Shown in pieces: positions 24,809 through 33,030 of a stretch of 64,000 nucleotides of DNA. Source of the DNA: an uncultured Bacteroidales bacterium (GTDB lineage Bacteria; Bacteroidota; Bacteroidia; Bacteroidales; Bacteroidaceae); NCBI GenBank assembly GCA_902775375.1, contig CACYLU010000004.1, forward strand, positions 99,384 through 163,383, in the 5' to 3' direction. Numbering within the stretch: position 1 is the stretch's first letter; each line of letters starts with the position of its first letter. The notes beneath the pieces are model-generated. The model was not told the origin of the DNA. It worked only from the letters and a program-made list of their open reading frames with translations, and made no database searches. The position numbers and the translations under genes were made by a program.

Positions 24809-25621
24809 TTATGATAGTTGCTTGCGGTATTCTGAGGGCGTTACTCCCAAAACTTTCTTGACATAGCGACTGAAGAAAGATGGGGTAGAGAAGTTCATCT
24901 CATCGGCAATGTCGGTAAACGACAGCGATTTGTCGTTCAATAGGCGTGTCAGTTCATTGCCAACAAACTGCTCTATCCAGTCGGAAGCTGGTTGCTGGCT
25001 CACTTTTCGGCATATTTCAGAGAGATACTTTGGCACGATGCACAGCTTGTCGGCATAAAAAGCCACATCGCGATTCTTCCTGCAATGCTCCTGAACAAGA
25101 AAGAGGAAGCGCAAGAATATGCGTGACTGGTTGTCGTCGGCGCCGTATTGTTCCAGCTCTAATCTGACAACATTCCATAAGTCGAAGAGAAACACTTGTA
25201 GTACTCTGCCTACTGTCTCGTCCTGGAACAAGGGTTGTGGATGGTCGATGCGACTCTTGAAAAGCTGAAAATCGGCATCTATAATATGAAATGTGTTGTC
25301 ATCTAAGTGGATGACAGGATTGAATTTCAGCAAGACATAACCTTTCGTTGCCCACACCATCTCTGGGTTATAGGTCTGCAGGAATTCCCAGCTAACGAGC
25401 AGGAAATCCATTTCAGCATCAGCAGAATAAGTCACCTCAGTGATATGGTTGCTCATTTGCCAGATGACTAAGTCACCCCTACGAACTTCATGCCACTGGT
25501 TGTTGGCCTTGAATCTCATGTGGCCCGTCTTACAGAGAATATGCACATGATAGCTCCGCAAGTAATCTGATGGCTTCACGCCATTACGCACGTTATTGAA
25601 TATGAGGTAGGGTGAGTTCAT
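24809..25621 (-). CDS. AraC-family transcriptional regulator
   Basis: The 270-residue protein has an N-terminal cupin-like sensor domain (HILCKTGHMRFKANNQWHEVRRGDLVIW) and two C-terminal helix-turn-helix motifs. The first is FYADKLCIVPKYLSEICRK. The second is SFTDIADEMNFSTPSFFSRYVKKVLGVTPSEYRKQ, the AraC signature. It is upstream of, and on the same strand as, the NTF2-like and flavodoxin genes, and probably controls them. It is divergent from the GH35 gene. Confidence 0.92.
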   Translation of the reverse strand: MNSPYLIFNNVRNGVKPSDYLRSYHVHILCKTGHMRFKANNQWHEVRRGDLVIWQMSNHITEVTYSADAEMDFLLVSWEFLQTYNPEMVWATKGYVLLKFNPVIHLDDNTFHIIDADFQLFKSRIDHPQPLFQDETVGRVLQVFLFDLWNVVRLELEQYGADDNQSRIFLRFLFLVQEHCRKNRDVAFYADKLCIVPKYLSEICRKVSQQPASDWIEQFVGNELTRLLNDKSLSFTDIADEMNFSTPSFFSRYVKKVLGVTPSEYRKQLS

Positions 25622-25745
25622 CTTTTTTTGTTTTTCGCAGCTAAGTTATAAATAATTCTGTAATTTGTGAAAATTTTGGGGAGTATTTGTTTTTTATTTG
25701 GCGAGTGGGTTTGTTGCCATCTTTTTGCGAAAAACTTTTGCAATG

Positions 25746-25758
25746 CCCTATATTAGGG
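25746..25758. promoter_or_regulatory. Dyad upstream of the GH35 promoter
   Basis: CCCTA-TAT-TAGGG is a perfect 5-3-5 inverted repeat ending 10 bp before the -33 element of the GH35 promoter. This is a natural place for an activator or operator site. Function inferred from position only. Confidence 0.4.
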
Positions 25759-25768
25759 TGAATGACGC

Positions 25769-25799
25769 TTGCATAGTTCAAGAAAAAATGCTATCTTTG
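25769..25799 (+). promoter_or_regulatory. Promoter for the GH35 gene
   Basis: TTG (25769-25771), a 20-bp spacer and TATCTTTG (25792-25799) match the consensus exactly. The predicted start is near 25805. Confidence 0.7.
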
Positions 25800-25818
25800 T
25801 AGAAATATATATGAAGAT

Positions 25819-27497
25819 ATGAAAAGTATAGTTTGTAGTTTGTTTTTGGCCTTTTCTGTAGCCGTTTCCGCTCAGGTTCCTTCGCTGCAGAAGGTAGGGA
25901 ACAGTACTTGCCTGATAGTGGATGGCAAGCCATTTGTGATGTATTGTGGTGAGTTGCATAACTCTACAGCATCATCGTTGAGTTATGTGCAGGAGCACCG
26001 AGTGTGGGACAAACTAAAGGAGATGCACCTCAATTCGGTGATTGCTACTGCCAGTTGGGAACTGGTGGAGCCTGTTGAGGGGCAATACGACTTTACTCTG
26101 GTGGATGCCATAATAGCTGAAGCCCGCCAGCGGGATATGAAAATTGCTTTCCTGTGGTTTGGCGCTTTCAAGAACCCGATGATGACCTATGCGCCTACTT
26201 GGGTGAAGGCTAATCCGAAGAAATATCCGCATGCAGTGGATGACAAAGGACAGGAGATGGAACACATCTCTGTGTATGGAAGTGAGGTGTTGAAAGCTGA
26301 TACGAAGGCTTACAAGGCATTCCTGCAGCACATCAAGGATACCGACAAAGACCATACGGTGGTGATGATACAGTTGCAGAACGAGCCTGGCTTGAGGGGA
26401 ACACCTCGCGACTACAGTGCTGATGCCAACAAGGCTTGGAAGGCACAGGTACCCCAACAAATCGTTGACTACCTGAAAGCCAACAAGGGGCAGCTGCAAC
26501 CCGACCTGGAGCAGGTGTGGGCCAAGTATGGCAACAAGACCGTGGGCAACTGGGAAGAGCTGTTTGGCAAGAGCGAAGTGAACAACCAGGCTGAGAACCC
26601 TATACGCAACATGACGGAACATCTGTTTACCGCCTATGGCTATGCCAACTATCTGGAACAGATGGCAAAGGCTGGCAAGGAGGTTTATCCGTTGCCAGTG
26701 TTCATCAATGCCAGTGTGTTTGGCATGAACACTCGTGGAGTGAGCTTGGGCAATGGTTGCTCAATACCTGAATTCTTCGATATCTACCGTGCTGCAGCTC
26801 CGAGCATTGATATATTGACACCTAACAGCTATATGCAGCAACTCGACTGGATAGGCAAGGCATTCTCTTGGAAAGTAACCCTGTGTTGATTCCTGAAAGT
26901 ACGCTGGTAGGTGCAAGAGGCCTGTACATCATTGGTGAGCACGATGCCATCGCTTTCTCTCCTTTTGGCATAGACTATGAGGACAGTGAGCTGACACCTC
27001 AGCTGGAGAAGCAACATCGCCTGCTGGCAGAAAGCTATGACCAGATGCAGCAGATGGGTAATTTGATTACCGATAACTTGGGCTCTGACAAGATGCGTGG
27101 CATCTATCTCTATACTGGTCATGAAACCGATACGGTGGAGATGGGTAACTATGTGCTGACATTCAGCCCACGTAAAGGCTTCGACATAGGTGCGCTGATG
27201 GCACCTGCAGGAGGTGGTTTCCAAGCCGAAGGCGAGCAAAAGCAGATAGAGCAGGGCGGTGCTGTGATTGTGCAGACCAGTGCCGATGAGTTCTATGTGG
27301 TGGGCTATGGCTTCAATGCCGATGTGAAGCTGAAAGATGGTGTGAAGAGCAAGTTCTGTGGCTATGACAGCATCTGGGAAGGCTGGTTTGAGAATGGTAA
27401 GTTCATTCCTGGTCGCCTGCTGAATGGTGATGAGCGCAACGTGTTTGCTACCTACGACAAGGTGAAGGCTTTGAAGGTGAAGATGTTTCACTATTGA
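25819..27497 (+). pseudogene. GH35-type beta-galactosidase with DUF5597 domain, frameshifted
   Basis: The first frame (25819-26889) carries a signal peptide and a GH35 TIM barrel, with the acid/base Glu in IQLQNEPGL (about residue 189). It then ends abruptly in ...AFSWKVTLC. The second frame (to 27497) continues with NPVLIPES, which contains the expected nucleophile Glu, and the C-terminal DUF5597 beta domain. Inserting one G after 26874 would restore SWKGNPVLIPES and one open frame of about 560 residues, so a single-base deletion is the simplest explanation. It may be a true inactivating mutation or a sequence error. The intact enzyme would remove terminal beta-galactose from plant glycans in the periplasm. 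Confidence 0.85.
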
Positions 27498-27605
27498 CCA
27501 TTGATACTTTTTTGAACAGCGTGCGCAGCGTGATGCCCGCATCAGCTATGCCATGTAGTGGCGAAATTGTTACGAAGTAGAATTGGGTAAAGACAATAGA
27601 GTTTT

Positions 27606-29792
27606 ATGTTGAGAACGAAGAGTTGTAGAGTACTTGTTTGTTGGGTCACTTCGGCAGCCCTCTGTCTGTGTGCTTCAGCGCAGAAGGTATTTGACCCGAC
27701 ACTGGATCCAGAGGTGAAGGTGTTGCCGTCACGAAGTCACGAATTATGGAAAGGTTCTGCCTACATGTGGTACCCTGGCCAGTTGGCAGCCTATCGGCAG
27801 CAATGGCTGAGGGAACAAAGTCAGGCCCGCTGTATGGATGTGGGCTATGTGGGCAAGTTCAATCCCATGCAAGAGGTGACTTGGTTCAAGGTGCAGTTGG
27901 TGGCAAAAGATTCCACACCGCTGGAATATGCTGCTGCAGGTTCGCAAGGCGTTGAAATCACCGATAACGGCAAACCTTTTACAGGACACTTGTTGAAGGG
28001 CAAGCACGAATTGGTGTTTACAGTTACTACTAGAAATCAGCTGCCTGCTTTGATGGTTCAGCATAGTTCTCAATTCTCAATTGTCAGTTGTCAATCATCT
28101 CTCGATGGCAAGACCTGGATGCCCGTTGAGACTGATAGCCGTTATAATGACCCAGAGATAAATCCCAATGTCCGTATCAACGACGAGGTGCTGCTACTGC
28201 CTAAGGATATTATCCCCTTGAAGAATGTAAAAGACAAGACTCAGCTGCATCATAATGGCTCCATTATCTACGATTTCTGGTATGATGAGGTGGGCACCAT
28301 TGAGGTAGTAGCATCTGGTAGTGGTAAGCTGCACTTCACCGTGGGTGAGAGCATAGAGGAGGTGATGAACGAAGACACCAAGAAGTTTGAACAGCAACCC
28401 ATCGCTGATGTGGCGCTGACTGGTGGGCGTCAGACCATCACTTTGCCTGAGCGTGCTTTGCGTTATCTGAAGATAACGGCAACTGAAGCCTGTACCTTGC
28501 ATAGTGTGAAGTTCCGTGCCATGATGTGGCCTGTGCAAGAGATGCTGATGACCTTTGAGAGTAGTGACCAGTCATTGAATGATCTCTTTAATGCTGGTGT
28601 GGCTACACTGCATACTTCAATGCACGACTTCAACCTGGATGGTATCAAGCGTGACTTCCTGCCTTGGTCGATGGATGCAGTGGCCAGTATGTATGGAATG
28701 AATCTGCTGATGGGTGACCGCCAGGTGGGTCGAAATAACATAAGTATCTGCCTGATGCCTCCTTCACCCAAACAGAGTGACTGGGGTATTGTGGATTATC
28801 CGCTGCACGCACTGATTGCCTTGCAACAGGATTATCTGCGCTATGGCGATCTCAGTACTTACAAGATGTTCAAAGACCGCATTGACCAGCAGATGGACTT
28901 TTACATGAGCGTGCAGGATGAAAACGGATTTATCCATGCTGCCAAGCCTTCATCTGGTTTCATTCCAGGATGGAGTAGGGACAATGGTCCTGATGACTAT
29001 GGGGTGGCCTGCTATCCGCAAATCATGTTGTATCAGAACTTCCGCATTGCTGCCTATTTCTCGAAATTACTGAAAGAGAATGATAAAGTAAAGATTTATA
29101 CAAATAAGGCTAATCAGTTAGAAAAGAATATTATAGAAAATTTTTGGAGTACAGAGGAGAAGGCCTTTGTAAATGGCTATCGTGAGGATGGCTCATTGGA
29201 TAAGCGTATTTCGCATCATGCCCAGTATTGGGCTGTGTTAGCTGGACTCTATCCTGAGCGTCTCTATGACTATCTTTACGAAACGGTGATTCCTTCTATT
29301 CCAAACTATAAAGACAATATCTCTTATGAGAAAGGCTATGAGGCGTTGGCATATATCAAGGCTGGCAGAACAGAAGAGTTTATGCAGCTGCTGGATGAGG
29401 TGTGGGGAGATTGGCTCAGGCAGGGCTATAGTCGCTTCCCTGAGAACTTCATGGTGAATGCTGATGTGAGCAAGCAACTGATGTTTTACGGGCGCTCCTT
29501 CGGATTGAGTTTGTGTCATGGGGCCAATGGTGCACCTCCTGTGGTATTGGCTGCCTATGGCATCTTTGGATTCAGTCAGAGTGTTGCCAACATCAATGAA
29601 TATACATTATCTCCCAACTTGCTGCACTTGGATTGGGTGAAAGGCCGTATTCCTGTGAAGGAAGGATTTATCAGCATCAGCATGAACAAGGATGGCCGTA
29701 ATGAGGTGGAAATCCCTGCAGGATGCAAAGTGACTGTAAACTTTGCAGGCAAGACACAGGTGCTGAAGAAAGCAGGAAAGTTTTCTTTCTAA
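27606..29792 (+). CDS. GH78-type alpha-L-rhamnosidase, secreted
   Basis: The 728-residue protein has a signal peptide (CWVTSAALCLCASAQ), N-terminal beta-sandwich domains and a C-terminal (alpha/alpha)6 barrel. The barrel runs from about residue 310, including FNLDGIKRDFLPWSMDAVASMYG, GWSRDNGPDDYG and the HHAQYWAVLAGL helix. This matches the GH78 catalytic core, in which the acid and base are carboxylates of the barrel. It probably cleaves terminal alpha-L-rhamnose. Around residues 155-165 a QFSIVSCQSS insertion is encoded by four 7-bp repeats. It follows the broken GH35 gene by about 110 bp. Confidence 0.82.
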   Translation: MLRTKSCRVLVCWVTSAALCLCASAQKVFDPTLDPEVKVLPSRSHELWKGSAYMWYPGQLAAYRQQWLREQSQARCMDVGYVGKFNPMQEVTWFKVQLVAKDSTPLEYAAAGSQGVEITDNGKPFTGHLLKGKHELVFTVTTRNQLPALMVQHSSQFSIVSCQSSLDGKTWMPVETDSRYNDPEINPNVRINDEVLLLPKDIIPLKNVKDKTQLHHNGSIIYDFWYDEVGTIEVVASGSGKLHFTVGESIEEVMNEDTKKFEQQPIADVALTGGRQTITLPERALRYLKITATEACTLHSVKFRAMMWPVQEMLMTFESSDQSLNDLFNAGVATLHTSMHDFNLDGIKRDFLPWSMDAVASMYGMNLLMGDRQVGRNNISICLMPPSPKQSDWGIVDYPLHALIALQQDYLRYGDLSTYKMFKDRIDQQMDFYMSVQDENGFIHAAKPSSGFIPGWSRDNGPDDYGVACYPQIMLYQNFRIAAYFSKLLKENDKVKIYTNKANQLEKNIIENFWSTEEKAFVNGYREDGSLDKRISHHAQYWAVLAGLYPERLYDYLYETVIPSIPNYKDNISYEKGYEALAYIKAGRTEEFMQLLDEVWGDWLRQGYSRFPENFMVNADVSKQLMFYGRSFGLSLCHGANGAPPVVLAAYGIFGFSQSVANINEYTLSPNLLHLDWVKGRIPVKEGFISISMNKDGRNEVEIPAGCKVTVNFAGKTQVLKKAGKFSF
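28069..28096. repeat. Four tandem 7-bp repeats inside the GH78 gene
   Basis: CTCAATT-CTCAATT-GTCAGTT-GTCAATC, the reverse-complement type of the AATTGAG repeats in trpF. It is read in frame. Confidence 0.8.
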
Positions 29793-29825
29793 GAGCAACG
29801 AATAATAGATATGGATGGAAGAATA

Positions 29826-31178
29826 TCATGCAAACATCGAGATGATTAATGCCACGATGAAACCTGTGGTACCCACAAGCGTCTCCATCACCGTCCAAGT
29901 CTTCAGTGTGGTGGTCTCATCCATACCCACTAATGATTTGACCAGCCAAAAGCCCGAATCGTTGAAATGGGAACAAACAGTAGATCCACCTGCTATGGCT
30001 GCTGTGGTGCAGGCCAGATAGATGGGTGAGAGGTTGCTTACCTCAGGCATAGCAGCAATGATGCCTGCTGCCATTGTCATTGCAACAGTAGCTGAACCAA
30101 CAGAGATGCGCACCAAGGCTGCTACGACAAATGCCACCACCACAATAGGCAAGGATGCAGATGCCACCGCATCGCCAATCACTTGCCCCAATCCTGAGTT
30201 CTGCAAGATATAGCGCAATACACCGCCAGACGCTGTAACAAGTAATATTAATCCTGTGGGTTCCAAACTCTTAGTCATTACTCGTTCAAGTTCTTCTTTA
30301 GTATATCCATGCCCATATCCAAGGATGATCATTGCTACTACAACAGCGATAGTCAGTGCCACAAAAGGCTCACCTAAGAAAGCTAAGATGGGTTGTACGC
30401 CACTCATGGCAGGCACTACCTTTGCCACAGAGTTGAGGATAATCAGTACCAAAGGAATCAGTACGATGCAAACGATTGTCCAGAAAGAGGGCAGTTTGCT
30501 CTCATCAATGTCAGGTTGGTTGGCTACATGTTCAGGGACAGGAATGTGGAACTTCTTACCAGCTATGCTGCCCCAGATGGGACCTGCTACAATCATTGAC
30601 ACAATTCCACAGCTGATACCCACCATGATGACCCAACCCAGCTCAACGTTCAGCATGGTGGCCACCAATACAGGGCCAGGAGTAGGGGGTATGAAAGCAT
30701 GACCTACAGCAAGGCCGGCCAATAGTGGAATGGCATAGTATAGCGTGGAACGCTTGGTACGCTTTGCCAATGAGAAAGCAAGTGGTATGAGGATGATAAG
30801 ACCCGCATCGAAGAATACAGGCATGGCAATTACCAAACCGGTGATACCCAACGCCCATGCTGCTTTTTGGTCGCCAAACTTGCGCACCATAGTCACTGCT
30901 AAGGTCTGTGCGCCTCCTGAAGCTTCCAAGATAGCACCAAACATTGAACCCAAGCCTACCAACAGAGCAATGCCTTTCAGTGTCTCTCCAATGCCTTGAT
31001 TCACAGATCCAACTATTTCACTATAGGGCATACCTGCCATCAATCCGATAGCAACAGCACCTATCAGGATGGCAATCATTGCCTGTACCTTGAACTTGAT
31101 GATGAGCACTAGCAAAATCACCAGTCCTATCAAAGCGGATATTACTAATCTCGTAGGATCTAACATTACTTCATTCAT
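29826..31178 (-). CDS. GntP-family gluconate/sugar-acid:H+ symporter
   Basis: The 450-residue protein has about 12-14 membrane helices and typical GntP stretches: KGIALLVGLGSMFGAILEASGGAQTLA, ALGITGLVIAMPVFFDAGLIILIPLAFSLAK, and AFIPPTPGPVLVA. The C-terminal part has STVCSHFNDSGFWLVKSL. GntP proteins import gluconate and related aldonates with protons. The upstream gene on the same strand encodes an IlvD/Edd dehydratase 39 bp away, so the imported compound is probably dehydrated to a 2-keto-3-deoxy acid. Confidence 0.93.
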   Translation of the reverse strand: MNEVMLDPTRLVISALIGLVILLVLIIKFKVQAMIAILIGAVAIGLMAGMPYSEIVGSVNQGIGETLKGIALLVGLGSMFGAILEASGGAQTLAVTMVRKFGDQKAAWALGITGLVIAMPVFFDAGLIILIPLAFSLAKRTKRSTLYYAIPLLAGLAVGHAFIPPTPGPVLVATMLNVELGWVIMVGISCGIVSMIVAGPIWGSIAGKKFHIPVPEHVANQPDIDESKLPSFWTIVCIVLIPLVLIILNSVAKVVPAMSGVQPILAFLGEPFVALTIAVVVAMIILGYGHGYTKEELERVMTKSLEPTGLILLVTASGGVLRYILQNSGLGQVIGDAVASASLPIVVVAFVVAALVRISVGSATVAMTMAAGIIAAMPEVSNLSPIYLACTTAAIAGGSTVCSHFNDSGFWLVKSLVGMDETTTLKTWTVMETLVGTTGFIVALIISMFA

Positions 31179-31217
31179 AATTATGACTTACTATTTCCAA
31201 TGGATTTTGTTTCGTTG

Positions 31218-32939
31218 TCAATTAATATACCCTCCTTTCATGGGTGAGACAGCCTTTTCGGAGAACAGTTTCAGTACGCCTTTCTTATATTTGGGTTCCT
31301 TGGGTTGCCAAGCAGCTTTGCGCTCTGCCAGTACCTTGTTCACTTCGTCAGGAGACATCTCAACACCCTTGATACCCACCACTTCCAATAGGCGGGCAGG
31401 AATATCAATATGTATCAAATCACCTTCTTCTATCAAGGCGATAGGGCCACCTTCTGCTGCTTCAGGGGAAACATGCCCAATGGCAGGACCTTTTGATGCC
31501 CCTGAGAAACGTCCGTCAGTTATCAGAGCAATGCTCTTGCCCAATTCAGCATCAGATGAAATGGCTTCGGTGGTATAGAACATCTCAGGCATACCAGAGC
31601 CTTTAGGACCTTCGTAACGGATGATCACCGCATCGCCTGGCTTGATTTGGTGCGATAATACTGCAGCAATAGCATCTTCTTCGCAATCAAAAGGACGTGC
31701 CTTCAGCACAGCTTTGAACATCTCCTTAGGTACAGCTGAATGTTTCACAACAGAACCTTCAGGAGCCAAGTTGCCTTTCAGAATTGCCACCGTTCCATCT
31801 GTTCCTATGGCGTGATCGAAACGACGAATCACATCTGTACGTTTTAAGTTCCACTTGGCCAGATATTGCTCGCAATGGTCGTAGAATCCATTGGCTTTCA
31901 ACTCTTCCAGGTTTTCACCCAAGGTCTTGCCTGTAACGGTAAGTACATCCAGATGAAGCATCGACTTGATTTCTTCCATCACAGCTGGTACGCCACCAGC
32001 ATAGTAGAAGAACTGAGCAGGCCAACGGCCAGCAGGACGGATGTCCAATAGGTAGTGGGCACCACGATGCATACGGTCGAAAGTATCGCTGTCTATTTCT
32101 ATACCCAACTCGTGGGCGATGGCTGGGATATGTAGCAATGAGTTGGTAGAACCACTGATGGCTGCGTGAACCATGATAGCGTTCTCAAATGATTTGTTTG
32201 TTACGATATCGCTCACTTTCAATCCTTTCATAGCCAACTCCATCACTTGTTTGCCTGCTTCGTATGCCATCTTTTTAAGTTCAGGAGAGGTAGCAGGCAT
32301 AAGAGCTGACCCTGGCAGCATCAGGCCAAGGGCTTCTGCCATGATCTGCATGGTACTGGCAGTTCCCATAAATGAGCAGGCACCACATGAAGGACACGCA
32401 TGGTGCTTGTAGAACAGCAACTGCTCCTCGCTGATTTCTCCACGCTGGCACATAGCAGAATAGGCACCTATCTGTTCTAACGTAAGCAAATCGGGACCTG
32501 CATCCATCACACCGCCCGTAATCATGATGCTGGGTAAGTTCAAGCGGCAAAGTCCCATCAGACAGGCAGGTACTGACTTATCGCACGAGGCGATGAATAC
32601 TCCTCCGTCAAAGCCTGTAGAGTTGCCATGAATCTCTATCATGTTGGCAATCATGTCACGGCTTACCAATGAATAATTGATACCATCATGCCCTTGTGCG
32701 ATGCCATCGCATATATCTGTCACGAAATAACGTGCCGCTTTTCCACCTGCTTCGCTAATACCACTTACAGCTTCAGCAACAAATTGATCTAGATGGGCAC
32801 TTCCCGGATGGGAATCACCAAAGGTACTCTCCACCAATATCTGAGGCTTATCGAGATCGGCCACCGTCCATCCCATACCAATTTTCAACGGGTCGTTCTC
32901 AGGAGCCAGTTGTCTCACTTTCTGACTATTCAGTTCCAT
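31218..32939 (-). CDS. IlvD/Edd family dehydratase (sugar acid or dihydroxy-acid dehydratase)
   Basis: This is an iron-sulfur dehydratase of 573 residues with the family motifs ESTFGDSHPGSAHLDQ, DICDGIAQGHDGINYSL, ASCDKSVPACLMGL and HHACPSCGACSFMGTASTM, whose cysteines bind the cluster. GLMLPGSALMPA, FDHAIGTDGTVAIL and SGASKGPAIGHVSPEA follow. Sequence alone does not separate IlvD of branched-chain amino acid synthesis from pentonate/gluconate dehydratases. The GntP permease partner and the glycan-degradation setting favour a sugar acid. No ilvBNC genes are nearby. Confidence 0.88.
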   Translation of the reverse strand: MELNSQKVRQLAPENDPLKIGMGWTVADLDKPQILVESTFGDSHPGSAHLDQFVAEAVSGISEAGGKAARYFVTDICDGIAQGHDGINYSLVSRDMIANMIEIHGNSTGFDGGVFIASCDKSVPACLMGLCRLNLPSIMITGGVMDAGPDLLTLEQIGAYSAMCQRGEISEEQLLFYKHHACPSCGACSFMGTASTMQIMAEALGLMLPGSALMPATSPELKKMAYEAGKQVMELAMKGLKVSDIVTNKSFENAIMVHAAISGSTNSLLHIPAIAHELGIEIDSDTFDRMHRGAHYLLDIRPAGRWPAQFFYYAGGVPAVMEEIKSMLHLDVLTVTGKTLGENLEELKANGFYDHCEQYLAKWNLKRTDVIRRFDHAIGTDGTVAILKGNLAPEGSVVKHSAVPKEMFKAVLKARPFDCEEDAIAAVLSHQIKPGDAVIIRYEGPKGSGMPEMFYTTEAISSDAELGKSIALITDGRFSGASKGPAIGHVSPEAAEGGPIALIEEGDLIHIDIPARLLEVVGIKGVEMSPDEVNKVLAERKAAWQPKEPKYKKGVLKLFSEKAVSPMKGGYIN

Positions 32940-32999
32940 GATTATTTCTTTTATAGCTTTTAGTTATAGTTTTATGATGCTAAGGTACAATTTTTTTTG

Positions 33000-33007
33000 T
33001 AACTTTG
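33000..33007 (+). promoter_or_regulatory. -7 element for the GH2-GH30 unit
   Basis: TAACTTTG matches the consensus; ATG stands where TTG is expected 20 bp upstream. The predicted start is near 33013, about 18 nt before the start codon. Confidence 0.55.
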
Positions 33008-33030
33008 CGATATACTTCTATTTTTAAACC

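Noticed and set aside
26868-27497. Second half of the GH35 region as an independent gene starting at TTG
   Set aside because: It lacks a start signal and begins in the middle of the conserved GNPVLIPES motif, so it is the continuation of the upstream frame after a deletion.
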